In this document: positions 46,760 to 59,984 of the stretch, piece after piece
How the letters are laid out: the number at the start of each line of letters is the position of its first letter
Numbering within the stretch: position 1 is the stretch's first letter
Source of the DNA: Pteria penguin
Lineage: Eukaryota > Mollusca > Bivalvia > Pterioida > Pteriidae
Length of the DNA: 64,000 bases
Direction of reading: 5' to 3'
Assembly (NCBI GenBank): GCA_035048485.1
Contig: CM068592.1
Location: 35,472,001 to 35,536,000 of the forward strand
Position numbers and translations under genes: made by a program
The notes under the pieces: generated by a model
Seen by the model: the letters and a program-made list of their open reading frames with translations, nothing else
Told to the model about the DNA's origin: nothing
Database searches by the model: none

Positions 46760-49700
46760 ATGATGATGATGATGATATTGATGATGATGATGATGATGAT
46801 GATAAATGGAAACATTTTAATATAAGTTATGTACCCGGTAAAAGCAGGAACAAATGTTGAATATGGTAATGTTTTCATACTGGCAGTGTAGTAACGGTAG
46901 TAAATTACCTATCATTTAGGATTCTGCAATTAAGATTTAATCTGTTTTACCTGTAGTAAAACAGATGTAGGTATGATGTAGTTAAGACGTACATTGGACA
47001 CGTCATCGCCTTACAATGACGATCTCGCCGATTTCTGATAATTTTAGTTCACAGGAAGTCGGATATTCACCGTGACAGGGAGGTGATGCCGACATTTCAG
47101 ATCTAGATGTCTTGATGCAAGATTTTTCTAATGATACCAAAATGTTTAATCTGACCATTGGTACCTTGACCTTTGAATTTTCAAAATATATTTTAAATAT
47201 TGTTGCCATATTTGGATATCAGTGTTTTGCAAACAAATCTTATATGATTTAAAATCCTAATATCAATTTAGAAAGTTGTAAATTGTTAAATTTGACTTTA
47301 CCAAGCCTTAGTAGGTTCCGAATGACTTCATGTTTTTCTGCTGAATCAACTCTAAGAAGACGTCCACCATCCTGACTGCACTTTTCCAAACAATACTGCC
47401 TATTTCCTATTGAACTGTAATATTTGACACAATGGTTTCCTGAATATTCTGTATAGCCATCTGCCGAGCATGCGTCTGCAAATATTTAGGTAAATATTGG
47501 CAATTATATAAAAATCAACTTTATTGTTTGTTAAAGGTTTAATTCATACACATGTACGTATGAACCGAGTGGGGATTTAAGGTCTACCCCCTTACTTTTG
47601 AAATGTTTCCCGATACATACAATATGTTAACATGTGGATGTTTTAGACAGAGGAATCTCGTGATATAGAAAACAAATGACTTAAGGTATTCAATCAATAA
47701 TGAGCACTAATCAGATATTAAAAGATACATGAATAACTTTTATCTTTGATTTTGAAGCAGCCGACATGAGACCTTTTAACAAAAGGATTTTTGTATTAGT
47801 AATGTTATTTCACCCAAATAAGGATCATTATAATAATTTGTATTGAATGTTATAGGAATTACTTATGTTTTGCTTATATTTTTTCCACAACAGACAAGTT
47901 TAGGAAAATCTCACGGTGAAAAGTTCGGTTGTATTTTAATTTATGTCGAGTTTCATAAACAAAAGGAAAGTTCACAAAGAATGTCTGCGCTTTTAGTTTT
48001 TCATTTCAGCTCACTTGACCTCAAGAGAGTTATTGTCATAGCGCGTCGTCCGTCGTCCAACGTAAACTTTTCACATATTCGACTTCTCCGTTGCACTCAA
48101 GGTACTCAAGGTTTTCTACCAAGTTTGTGTTTTCGACCCGATCCGTCATCCAAGATGGCTACCATGAGGTCTGATTGGTTGACACATTTTCGACTTCTTC
48201 TCTACAACCGCTTTACAGAATTTCACCAAAACGTAGAGGAAGTAAGTACTCAAGGTCCTCTACCAAGTTTGTGTTTTTCGACGCGATCCGTAATCAAAGA
48301 TGGCTACTATGGGCTCTGATTGGTTGACACATTTTCAACTTCTCTACAACCGCATCATAAAATTTTACCAGACCTTACTAGAAGCAAGTAATCAAGGTCC
48401 TCTACTAAGTTTGTGTGTTTGACCGGATTCGTAATTCAAGGTGGCCGCCATGGGCTCTGTTTGTATGAGACATTTTTTATTTCTCTACAACCGCTGCATA
48501 GAATGTCACCAAATTTGACAGGAAGTAAGCAGTCAAGGTCCTCTATCAAACTTGTATCTTTCAAACTGATACATCATCGAAGATGGCGGCAAAGGGCTCT
48601 AATTAGCTGACATATTTCCGTCTTCTCATTAACTGTATCACAGAATTTTACTAAATCATGTAGGAAGTAAATACTCAAGAGTCAAAGTCCTTTACCAGAA
48701 TTGTATCTTTCGACCTGATTGATTATCCAAAATGGCTGCCTAGGGCTCTGATTGGCTGACACATTTTGGACTTGTTTTCAGCATCATTAAACCTTACTGG
48801 AAGTAAGTTATAAAGGTCCTATAACAAAATTGTATCTTTTGACCCAATCTGTCATTCAGGATGGCCGCCAAGAGTTATGATTGTCTGACATATTTTTCGC
48901 CTTCTTTTCATTTACCGCTTCAGCAAGTCTTAAAGAAATTAAGTCTTCTACCAAAATTGAGCTGTCATTTGTTTGTGAATGACCGAATTGTGCTCAGGTG
49001 AGTAGTAAAGGCCTAGATGGGCCTCTTGTTTATTTTTTTAATCAGGGAGATAACTCCTTTAAGAGCATTCGTTTTGTACAATCTGAAATTTTACGATCAC
49101 TGATATCGACAATTTAGAAATCCCGTCTAAATAAGTATACACATGAGTATGTAGCCTTTGATGGGAGGTTTCTATAGTAACTGATTATCCAGTTTCCTAA
49201 ATATTAGTACTTTAAAATCTTCATTTATTACACATTAGAGTTTTAAACAGAATTCGAATTGAAAAATATGATTAAGGAATAAAAGAGTCAAAAGTACGTT
49301 AATCCCCTTGGAGTTTTATCTTCAGTCTTTGAAATCTCCTTTTATATATATTTGTGTTGAAGATTATAATTTTACTGGTGCATTATTTAAAAGATTTTAT
49401 TATGGTAGAAAATCAAACATTTTCAAATTGTGCATAGATCTACATATGCAAATTTAACATTAGACTTTGATACTTTAAACTCTTATGACGTCACACAGAG
49501 GATAACTACCTTAATTTCTTTACTGATAGTAACGTTATTTAAGATGATTATCACTATTCTTTATAATCATTCATTAATCTATACGTACCTTTTCTTGCAT
49601 ACACCATTTCAGTATCTATAGCTGTATGTCCCATTTCACTGCGTAAATAACCATGGTAACCTCGACATACTGATGTTCGCAAAGAATGTGCGCTACATCT

Positions 49701-49861
49701 TTTATCAGCATTACAATGCACGCTACACTCTATGATGCTGCGGGTATTAGGTATAGTCCATAGGTGGCTTTCTGGAGGTTGAACGTCAGCCCTGTATGCC
49801 AAAATGTATCTTGAATCACCGATACTCGACGCTGTTTTGACTGCCAGTGTCAAAGCACAAC
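46441..49861 (-). CDS. PAN-like plus C-type lectin domain protein, three 3' exons (signal-peptide exon not found)
   Basis: Minus-strand exons 49589-49861, 47302-47475 and 46441-46679 (stop 46441-46443) join with constant phase 1. The first encodes a Cys-containing PAN/apple-like segment (TRSIIECSVHCNADKRCSAH, SLRTSVCRGYHGYLRS). The second and third together form one C-type lectin-like domain: GNHCVKYYSSIGNRQYCLEK, GGRLLRVDSAEKHEVIRNLL, then VWKYTDGTPVTYIKWAAK and DDYYCHASFTFLCEK. The usual sugar-binding EPN/QPD position reads MPD and the WND position is replaced by FDD, so classical calcium-dependent sugar binding is doubtful. Such proteins are usually secreted, with roles in immunity or shell and mucus matrices; that role is inference. 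An upstream exon ending with one base of a split codon is required, and should hold the signal peptide. Confidence 0.85.
46714..46803. repeat. (TAAA)n followed by (GAT)n microsatellite
   Basis: Compound run 35 bases upstream (minus-strand sense) of the lectin gene's last exon. Confidence 0.95.
48000..49030. repeat. Dispersed repeat with about seven internal 120-bp rounds
   Basis: Each round has 'caaggtcctctaccaagttt', 'gtgtttttcgac', 'catccaagatggctgccatg' and 'ggctctgattggttgacaca', at 60-85 percent similarity. It starts near 'gctcacttgacctcaag' and ends 'gatgggcctcttgttta'. It occupies the large intron of the lectin gene. Plus-strand frames inside are repeat-derived. Confidence 0.7.
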
Positions 49862-50650
49862 CTTGTAAAAGAAATCAAGATGCAAAAATTAAACATCATA
49901 TTCTTTATTTATTATTATAAATCATAAATACATTAACCCTGTTTAAGCGACCACCTCAGGGTATGTTGGAATGCAGTCTTTCAAAGCAGTTGGACTCTTA
50001 ATAAGGTTTAATTTTGTATTGACATTTAGTAATAAGGAACAGAAACTTTTGGTGGTTAAAAACTAGTGACTGCTTCACACATTTGGCATTAAAAGCAGGT
50101 TTGACTATATCTAGCAAACACGGATCTCTGAATTAAGAAGTAAAATAAGCATAAAGGAGTAGACACCCTCCGCCGGTTGGTTTCATCCGCGATTAGCCTG
50201 TATGCATCACAATCCATCAGAAATCAGCTTGCCTAGAAATAAATGTCCAAAGTTTCGGACAAAGACATAGTACAATTTTGTTTTAATCAAGTAAAATTCA
50301 CCAGTTTTCGGGACCAAAAAGAAAAACTATATGAAGTTACGTCAGTATATTATTCATTTAAAGTGTACCAACAATGCGAAGTCATAAAATCATTGTAGAT
50401 AGAAATGGTGATAATAAATTCATTGCAAAAAGTCCGGTGTCAAAATACCCCCTAATAGTTGAGATACAGCCGATTTTGTGTCTGAAGCTAATTAAGCACA
50501 CCTGTGGTTTTACTTGACCAGCAGGCAATCGGCTGTTTAAGTGCGTGACGTCAGAGGATGAACGCAGTCGAAAGCTATTAATGAAAAGAAAAGAGGCGTA
50601 CAAGATTTCCTGGAGGTTTAAAAAGAAATATGGCAAAAAGGGACCGATGA
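49862..50650. other. Gene-free stretch upstream of the lectin exons
   Basis: AT-rich. The missing signal-peptide exon of the lectin gene may be here or further right, but no convincing candidate with a phase-1 donor was found. Confidence 0.35.
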
Positions 50651-50955
50651 GGTACTAGTAAAGGTACTGGAAAACGATCTGTAGCTGCCAATTGTGGAAA
50701 CACCAACAAAAACGGCGTCTCTATACACGAATTCCACTGTATAACGGATCCATACCAGAGAAAACGCTGGATCAACTTCAAGAGTAAAAATTGGTATGGG
50801 CCTGCGAAATATTCAGTTTTATGTTCAGATCATTTACTTTGCATTGTTACCCATTTAAATTTCGATTTGAGAAAACTCAAACAGGGAATTGGCTAAAGCA
50901 CGTTCGCTTGAATAAAGGGGCATATCCATCAATCCATGCTATTCAGCCACCTTAA
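50651..50955 (+). pseudogene. THAP zinc-finger domain relic, frameshifted
   Basis: Frame 1 reads KRSVAANCGNTNKNGVSIHE, then TDPYQRKRWINFKSKNWYGP and SVLCSDH. After a frameshift at about 50826 the next frame continues FTLHCYPFKFRFEKTQTGNW and KGAYPSIHAIQPP, stop 50953-50955. This follows the THAP order (C-x-C, W, P, C-x2-H-F, then a GAxPS tail). The first zinc-binding Cys is Ser here, at a codon one base from TGT. Together with the frameshift this marks a dead copy. THAP domains are DNA-binding and often belong to P-element-like or other transposases, so a transposon origin is likely. No transposase body follows. Confidence 0.6.
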
Positions 50956-53110
50956 AAGGAACTCAGGCCAGGTTCAAGCGGTATACAAAATACAACACAT
51001 TAAGAAAATGCTTTATTACTGTGGTCGCCACCTAAAAAAATGAAGAGAGCATATGCTAAAAGAAAAACAGAGTGAGTGCTTGATTTTTTTCCTAATTCAT
51101 ATTAATCCCTTTTCAATTCAATTACATTGCCCCCTTTTTTTATTTTAAAGTTAGCATCAGAGGTTTTAGCTAAGCAACAATGTTGTTACTAGATACATAA
51201 AAGTAGTGCTATGAAAGTTGAGGAATTATATAATATATATATTTGTATTAATGTTTAGAGTATAAGAGGTAAAACATTTAATTTTGAATTTACTGTTATT
51301 CAGAAATTCATTAAAAATCTATTTTTTGTCAAAACATTATGAAATTTATTATGGAACAAGTAAAATGTACCAACCAGTATTGTAATTTAGATAATTGCTG
51401 AATACAAAGAACAGGTATAGCCAAATGAAAGTGGTAGTGATTTGGATATAGGTTTGAATCAGAATTGGACCCATTCAGATCAGATAAAAAGATAATAAAT
51501 CGGTCTGTATTTTACATTTACGTAAAATTGAAACACATATGCATCTCTGCCCTAAATAGATATTAAGTATATGATCATTTGAAACATAAATTAGACACAA
51601 TTTTTCTCTCATTTACAGGTGCTACTTGATCATATATCCATATCGTCAAATATTAGGACAAAACTATTTTCATGCCAGGTTAATATAAGAAGGAAAACAA
51701 AGTCAAGGAAATGCCAAGTCAAATACAATGATTATTATTTTTTTTCCATGAGAATCATACCTTTATCAGTGGCATATTTATGAGGGGCCCGCCCCCCACC
51801 TTTTCGCCACATATTTACAAGTAAAAATCAAGAGTTGGCACCAAAAATGGCCAAGTAGTTTGGCTTATACATATTTGCCCCCCACCCACCCCCCTTTCTT
51901 TTGCGGAAATTCTGGATCCGCCACTGTTGATTATTTGTCATAATCTGTCTACATAATTCTTCTCTAACTCTTAGTCTCATTGTACGTAGAGTAGATATTT
52001 GTTTATTTCTAAGTCCAAAGTTCTGTTTTGACATTGTGTAATTTTATACAACTGAAAGTTCTGTTTAAGAAATACTAAATAAACGTAAATATAACTTCTT
52101 CGTCCGATGAATCGGATACATTAGAATCGTATGGTTCAAATAAATACAGTACAGAAGCAAATTTTCTGAATTGTCTATATTTTCGTCTTGGGTATCTTTA
52201 TAATCAAATTCATAATCACTAAATGCATCGATCTCGTAATCTGTCGATTCACACGATAAAAGAGATGTTTCGCTGTGATCAGATATTATTGCAATGTTTC
52301 TATTGCCTATCTGCTGTGTGTTCAATGTCTGACGTCACGCAGCACCAGATGTTAACTGACCGGAAATGCGGCTAAGAAACATCGGAGATATTCGTGCCCA
52401 TTACAACTTTAACTCGCGATTACTTGATACTGAAGCATTGTAACTTAGTTATCAAGTGTTGATTACGTAATTTATGAATATTTACGTATAATATATAAAA
52501 ATCGTTTTGCATTGTTGGTACACTTTAAAGATTCCATCAAGGGTCAACATACATTACCAAATGTCACGACAGCGATATCACATTGTAATATCCTAATAGC
52601 ACTTATATACTAGAGTAGCTTCTGAATGAAGATTTTGAAACTATATTTTATTAAGTAGTGGCAAAGACATTTAGCGAAACGAGAAGAAGGTAAAATACAT
52701 ATATGATGTCACAAGAAAATAAGACAACTCGGCTGTACAATGTAAGGAGAGCTTCGTTATAATATTTGTTAAGGAATCACCTACAAATATCTTATTATAG
52801 TTCCATGAAGTCATTGTTAAGAGGTTTTTAGATAAATAAATTTATTGAACAAATCGCAGTTCATTAAAAATGTATCTAATGTCAAAGGTTTTTCATTCAA
52901 TACACAATTCAGTAAAAAAATTAAAAATCAATTTAGTACATGTACGTGTAGTTCCCATCTATTAAAAACGCAGAATAATAATAAAAATCCTTATTAATAG
53001 TATACCTTGTATAAATGTCTGTAAAGTCCGTAACGTGAACATTTCGCAAGGAATTCGGATAAATAATGCGTTCATCTTATCCAGATAACTTTGATAGTTG
53101 TTGTGTAATG
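50956..53110. other. Gene-free stretch
   Basis: AT-rich. A segment 51766-51926 begins CAGTGGC and ends GCCACTG, with 'ggatccgccactg' and 'ccccccacccaccccc' tracts; similar 'ggatccgcc' tips occur near 12424 and 28650, so this is probably a short DNA-element fragment. A 'cgcagcaccagatgttaact' region near 52330 has nothing recognisable. Confidence 0.35.
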
Positions 53111-53114
53111 ACAT

Positions 53115-53755
53115 GGATCTTCTGCTCTCTCTGAGTAGAAATAGCTAGCATGGTGGTCTGGGATTATCTATAACTCGTGTCATCTTCAAGGTATGTGTCT
53201 TCTGGTCTCTCTGAGTAGAAATAGCTAGCATGGTGGTCTGGGATTATTTATAACTCGTGTCATCTTCAAGGTATGTGACTTATGGTCTCTCTATGTAGAA
53301 ATAGCTAGCATGGTGGTCTGGGATTATCTATAACTCGGGTCACCTTCAATGTATGTGTCTTCTGGTCTCTCTGAGTAGAAATAGCTAGCATGGTGGTCTG
53401 GGATTATCTATAACTCGTGTCATTTTCAAGGTATGTGACTTATGGTCTCTCTATGTAGAATAAGCTAGCATGGTGGTCTGGGATTATCTATAACTCATGT
53501 CACCTTCAAGGTATGTGTCTTCTGGTCTCTCTGAGTAGAAATAGCTGGCATGGTGGTCTGGGATTATCTATAACTCGTGTCATCTTCAAGGTATGTGACT
53601 TATGGTCTCTCCGTGTAGAAATAGCTAGCATGGTGGTCTGAGATTATCTACAACTCCCGTCAAATTCAAGGTATGTGTCTTCTGGTCTCTCTGAGTAGAA
53701 ATAGCTAGCATGGTGGTCTGGGATTATGTATAACTCGTGTCATCTTCAAGGAACG
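53115..53755. repeat. 80-bp minisatellite with 160-bp dimeric higher-order structure
   Basis: Eight copies at exact 80-bp spacing ('tagaaatagctagcatggtg' at 53136, 53216 and so on). From copy 2 onward two variants alternate: 'tcttctggtctctctgagta' and 'acttatggtctctctatgta'. That makes a dimeric unit. Each unit contains TTCAAG|GTATGTG. Confidence 0.95.
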
Positions 53756-53759
53756 TAAA

Positions 53760-56700
53760 TGTTGTAAATAACAGGAATACTGATTATACAAAATTTGTAC
53801 GTGTGAAACAATGATGCCATCTGATAACAGAATATTTTAAATCGTCAAAAATTGTGTACTAATCGAAAAGAATTTTCAAGTGAATTATAAAAGAGCTGCC
53901 TGCAACCGAGCGCAAATGAAGGTCAATTCATACGTTTTACAAGCAACATTCAGACAGGTAAAACAAATATATATGCGCTACCACGACATAATAAATTAGA
54001 TACAATTAAAAGTGTAAAATGAAAAGTAAGACATTTACATTAATCGATCACATTTATTTATTGTTTGCTTTTGGATTGTTTTTGATTCTATATTACAGGT
54101 AGATGGCGATTGGTTTGCTCCACAAATATCTTTAACTTCTAGAGTTTTGGCCTTGGGCAACACCGCAGAAGGTAGTTGACATATGCGCATTGCAGATTCA
54201 AAATTAATATATGCACTACGTGTATTCGTATTATATTACATGCTATACATTATATTACAGCCCTAATATTATGTTACATGTAGAACAGAAGAGGTGTAAT
54301 TCGGTTGGTTTAGCGCTGCCTTGGTTTGTAACCGAGAAGCTCCGAGCTCGAGACACCTCCCTCCCCGCGATTCGCCAGTGTCCTGTCATTCATATAACAC
54401 GGCAAATTCCACGGGGTTAGAACTCCCTTTCACTCTTCCATATATTATCAACAATTTTATGAATATATCTCGAGTGAGCATTGAATCAAATTATGATTTA
54501 ATTGTCTCTCTGTAGCTGATACTATGTCTGAGGTCGGTTACACCTTTCAATTATGTTGTTATTAGTTCAGTGGTCTGTGATCCATCCCACTGCGGGCGAT
54601 ACAGGCTTTTGAGAAGGAATTTTCCTCTGACAAACTTCTTCCTCTGACCGACTGAAAAATCCACAAACCGAATGTATCGGAGTGATCTAGACAGGTATCT
54701 TGAGAAGTGTTTTAGTTTCTCATTCCGATAACATCTTTTTTTTTTCTTACAGTTTTGGGGCCTTGTCAGGTAATTTCTTAAATTTTCTCCTAGAGGATTG
54801 CTCTGGATTTGCGTATTTTACCTGGATTTATTGAAATAAATTTAATGGGATTGAAAGGGAAAATGAGTTTGCAATTTATTTTGAATTAATGAGGAATATA
54901 CTATTAGTATGTCATAAGCTTTGATGGATTTCCTGAAGTAAGTGAAGGAATTTGACTTTAACAATTGGTAAGTATGAAGTACTCAGCTCCTCTACACTTG
55001 TCGCTCTTTTTTCGGCTAAATCACTGAAGGAGTTGTTCCAGGGCGGGACAACATAGGTCCATGACAGCATTATCCTTTTACGAACTTCCTCAGACCGGAG
55101 GCAAATATATGTATCTGCAATTCCAAGCAGCTGATTGTTTAAAAAAGAGCTTGTTGTGCTCAAGTTAGCAATATCAGTCCATTCGGGCCTCTTGTTAAAA
55201 TTGCGTTCATTGACAATACTTCATTTTCGCTACCTTCTTGCCGGATTTGATAACTCAGAATTTGAGTGTATTGTAGATACACCAACACCTCCCATTTATG
55301 CCTTTGTTTTACATTTGTTATATCATACATCCACTCCTTAAAATGTCGATATAAATTCTAAACCTCTAAGGATATAATAGAATCCGTGGTGTATTGTATT
55401 TCTATTGTTTACCTACCTTTTACATGTTTTCTAACCGTGTGTCTGATCTAAGATCAACGATGCTTACCTAGGAACACTACAAGGTATTCACAAAACAATA
55501 TGTTGTTTTCTCAACTGGAGAAACAAAGATATAATCAGGTGCTAGAATTGTGGGTTTGCAGTCTTTGTGGATTTCATCACGAAACACAAGTTTTGGTCTT
55601 GTCTATAATCTTGGCTTTCGTGTCACATTCCAGCTTGAATCTGATTTTCAGAATATTATCGATTTGATCATTTTTATCGATGTGCACCTATGAAGGAGAT
55701 ACTAATCTGATTTCAAAGATTTATTTCTTCAAATTGTCTTCTTCTTCTTCTTCTTCTTCTTTGTGTGTGTTACAACTTTGTTCTTTTTTGTAAGTCTTTC
55801 TCAATATACATGTACATTGTCAAAACATGCCTGACTGACTCGGTATAATATTGCAGTGTATTTATTTTAATGAATATTAAGTGAAATTTCTAGGATAAAG
55901 TATGTTCGAAAATATGCATATGTTTATAAGATACTCAATTATGTAAACAGTTTCGCTCAATACAAATTACTTCCCATGCACAGCAAGAGAAAGGGTAAAA
56001 GATCTGACTTCATCACATCTCAGAAACCATCTCAGGCAAAGCAAGAGAAGTGTTAAAAGATCTTACTTCATCAACAGGGGCGGATGCAGAAAGGTCAATG
56101 CCCGGGGGGGGGGGGGGGGGCACAATTTCTAAATCTGGCATTTATTGGCGAATCGACAATTTGACAAGATTCGGTTATACCAATGCTTTGTAGTTCAGCA
56201 TATTCAGCGTGTTTTCTGGTTGTACCACAGTTTCATGACCACTCTACGTGTAAATCCTATTGATCTTTTTGTCTATACTTGGAGAATTATGTATTACTGC
56301 CTTTAACGTGTGTTCAGTTAAACGTTTAAAATCGGTACCATAATCGTGAAATCAAGTAATTTTGTAACAACTCTCTGTTTACCTTCTCATCTGTTTCCTA
56401 CAACAGTGGAGGTTTTTGTCATATAGTGGAGTCGGATCTCTTATTCTTTGTAATTTTGAACTAAGGAATATTTTCCTCATGCAAAGCTCTGTCTTAAGAT
56501 AGACTGGTTCGTTGGCGATTACTTTTAGTTCAGTTTAGTAATTTGTTTGCTCTTCAAATACTCATACTTGGAAATTCCGCAGTTTCGGTCTTGAGTTTTA
56601 CTGAAGAGGTATTAGTTGTCGAAATTGCACCAAATTAATATTTAAGGAATTAGTGTCTTACTGCTGGTGTTCATGGAGAATGAAGCCAGCATGCCAGCAA

Positions 56701-57060
56701 ATGTCATGAACCGCTAACCAACAATCAGATACATTGTAGTCATTCCTTATAATTCCATTACACATTCTCGCAAATACTTTGTGATCTACAAATCGATTTT
56801 TTATTCCTTAAATACTGTCATTCCTAAAATAAATCTTACTTGTATGATGACGAATGTTATAATTTTCAAAGCTTGTACTAACTCCGCCTATTAATTAGGT
56901 CATTATTGTACACATGCAATAGTAGCGTTCAGGGAAAATATACTCCTCCATCCTCTGTAAAGTTCATTTATAGAAATATGTTGAAAATGGAAATATATAT
57001 GTATAAATCTCCTTTTATTCATATTGCTGTCTAGAGAAGGAACGCCACAATTTCTCACGA
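53760..57060. other. Gene-free stretch
   Basis: An exon-like island on the plus strand at 54100-54171 ('tattacag' before, GAAG|GTAG after; would read DGDWFAPQISLTSRVLALGN) is isolated. A minus-strand frame at 54912-55190 (CLRSEEVRKRIMLSWTYVVP) matches nothing I know. A (TTC)n run is at 55738-55761 and a G16-type run at 56104-56120. No gene is supported. Confidence 0.4.
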
Positions 57061-57064
57061 TAGG

Positions 57065-57615
57065 ATAAGCATCATGATACGATATGTATCACGGTACGAT
57101 TGATACATTTTACGATAGGATATGTATCACGATACGATATGTATCACGACACGAAATGTATCACGATACGATATGTATTACGATAAGATATGTATCACGA
57201 TATGATATGTATTACGATATGTATTACGGTACCATGTGTATCACGGTACCATGTGTATCACGATACGATATGTATCACGATATGATATGTATCATGATAC
57301 CATATGTATTACGATACTACATATATCACGATACCATATGTATTACGATACGATATGTATCATGATATGATATGTATCACGATACGATATATATTACGAT
57401 ACGATATGTATCACGATACGATATGTATTACGGTACCATATGTATCACGACAAGATATGTATCACGATACCATATGTATTACGATGAGACATGTATCACG
57501 GTATGGTATGTATCACGACACGATATGTATCACGATACGATGTGTATTAAGTTACGACAATATGTATCAGGATACGATATGTGTATTAGGATATTTGAAC
57601 GACGATACGACACAT
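57065..57615. repeat. 17-bp satellite-like array
   Basis: About thirty copies of 'cgatacgatatgtatca' (17 bp), with 'tta' and 'ccatatg' variants. Three units make 51 bp, so open frames give a 17-residue repeat (ITIRYVSRYDMYHDTIC). These are not genes. Confidence 0.95.
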
Positions 57616-57889
57616 ATCACTATATACTTTCTAGTCAAGAAATCAGGCTGATAATTTAAAACTTTAAATTGAGATAAAGATACATTTATATACATGTACA
57701 TCTATTACGGTAACTTGAAAATATGAGTTTCAAATAGGTACAAAAACATAAAAAAAAAGTATTTTATATTCTCGATTAAGAATTAAGAATGTTTTTCATG
57801 ATTATTTCTGTTTGAAACGTTTATATTTAAGCGTTACGGTAACAAATTTTTATAAAGACAGATTGCCATATCGTTTGAGGTCCTTTCGT

Positions 57890-58700
57890 ATCCTTTATCG
57901 TACCATGGCTTCTGTATCCCTATATATCGTAACATGTATCGTACCATGGAATCTGAATCGCGATATATCGTATCATGTATCATACCATGGCCTCTGTATC
58001 GCTATATATCGTAATCTGTATCGTACCATGGCCTCTGTATCGCTATATATCTTAACTGTATCATACCATGTCATCTGTATCGCGAAATATCGTATCGTCT
58101 ATCGTACTATGGCCTGTGTATCGCGATGTATCATATCGTGTATTGTACCATGGTCTCAGTATCGCTATATATCGTATCGTGTATCATAACATGGTCGCTG
58201 TATCGCTATATTTCGTATCGTGTATTGTACCATGGCCTCTGTATAGCTACACATCGTATCGTGTATCTATCCATGGCCTCTGTATCGCTATATATCGTAT
58301 CGTGTATCGTACCATGGCCTCTGTATCGCTGTATATTGTAGCTTGTATCTATCCATTGCCTCTGTATCGCTATATATCGTATCGTGTATCGTACCATGGC
58401 CTCTGTATCGCTATATATCGTATCATGTATTGTACCATCCCTCTATATCGCTATATATCGTATCGGGTATCGTACCATGGTCGCTGTATCGCTATATATC
58501 GTATCTTGTATCTATCCATGGCCTCTGTACCGATATATATCGTATCGTGTATCGTACCATGGCCTCTGTATCGCTATATATCATATCATTTATCGTACCA
58601 TGGCCTCTGTATCGCTATATATCGTATTATGTATCGTACCGTGGTCTCTGTATCGCGATATATCGTATCATGTGTCGTACCATGGTCTTTGTATTGCGTT
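57890..58700. repeat. 41-bp satellite-like array related in reverse to the 17-bp array
   Basis: About twenty copies of 'cgtaccatggcctctgtatc' + 'gctatatatcgtatcgtgta' + 't'. The stretch 'atatcgtatcgtg' is the reverse complement of the core of the neighbouring 17-bp unit. Most units hold CCATGG. Long open frames in all directions are artefacts of the repeat. Confidence 0.95.
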
Positions 58701-59469
58701 TTGTCGTTATACCCCTATAAATCTAGACTAGATCAATTTTTACTGCAATGCTCTTGAAGCATTGTAAAAAACCACAGGACATTTTCCTGAAATTCTATTT
58801 TGTAATCTCATAATACAATATTTTTTTCATAACCCCACATGACATTATCAAAAACCACCAAAAATCGCCGTGAGTATACTCCCTACACTAAAACGCAGCT
58901 ATGATTTATATGAGCTATAGGATTAGGGCCCAATTAGATCGCGTATTTCTTGTGCGTCGTGCTTCGTATGTAGAAAAAAAAATGTTCAGGATAAAAGTGT
59001 AGAGTATTTAAGCCGAATTCCATATATATACGAGATACATTGTGTAACAAGGGTTCGACATGATGTTTTAAAAAAAAACTAATTCGTTTTCTATTAATCA
59101 GAATAGTAACAAGAGATGTTTTTAAAACATTTATGCCTTCCTTCCCATAATGCATTTATAGTAGCCATGTTTCATATTTTGAGTATAAATAAATATTGGT
59201 GATGCAGTATTATATTAAATCAAGATATAAATTGTATCTGCAAAAACTGAGACCAAGTATAATGAATGGAAACTGTTAATTTTACGAACCTAGCTACCGA
59301 TCGACCTAGATATTTTCATCATGTACGTTACAGACAGATGGACCGACCTAAGTATTTTTATCATTTGTTAACTAGTATGTGGACAAGATTTGTCAGCAAA
59401 CAATATAGCTCTGCCGCGGGATTGTTACAGAGAAAGCATGTATTTTCAATGTTTTTTTAATTCAAGCTC

Positions 59470-59940
59470 ACGGTCCTGGAGTCAAAACTGGTACAGACAG
59501 AAAAGTCTAGAGCTAAAATGTGAAATATATTTAAAACCTCTACTCCCAGTAGTTGACGAGTTACGAGCGAGGTTAAAGTTTTTAAAAAAGTGGGTCAAAC
59601 TTCACTGTCAAGGTCCTAAGTTAAACAATTTTGGTATGGACATAAAGGTTTACCCATAGTAAACGCAATCGTGAAATATATGAAAGACCCTAATCTAGTA
59701 GCGGAGTTATTGGCAGGGTTACAGTTTTTAGAAAGAATGTCAAACGTCTAGGTCAAGGTCGCAGGTCGAAAATGACAGTACCAATGGCATCGATCTTGTC
59801 TCAAGGAATGTACAAGTGAAACATGAAAGCCCTACGTTTAATACTTTTGAAGGTATGATCAAGGTTAAATTTTTTGTCTACGCCGCCAACGCCAACGCGG
59901 ACGCCTACACGTGCGCAAACGCGGACACTTATTTATACTG
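59470..59940. repeat. Dispersed repeat with 'caaggtcctaag' phrases and a GC-rich tip
   Basis: Rounds of 'tcaaacttcactgtcaaggt', 'gacgagttacgagcgaggtt' and 'aagtgaaacatgaaagccct', ending in 'acgccgccaacgccaacgcg' + 'gacgcc'. The preceding 58700-59470 is AT-rich with nothing recognised. Confidence 0.55.
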
Positions 59941-59984
59941 TAGCTATGTATTAGGTTTCCGAACGTTCGTTCCAGCAAGCTAAA

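Noticed and set aside
54100..54171. Exon-like island with good acceptor and donor
   Set aside because: No partner exon or homology was found; such islands occur by chance in AT-rich DNA.
54912..55190. Minus-strand frame CLRSEEVRKRIMLSWTYVVP
   Set aside because: No known domain and no convincing splice borders; its upstream edge overlaps a 'gggcctcttgtt' tip typical of the dispersed repeats.
57084..58757. Long open frames with Tyr/Ile/Arg-rich repeats
   Set aside because: They are translations of the 17-bp and 41-bp satellite units, open in several frames and on both strands, with no splice or coding signal.
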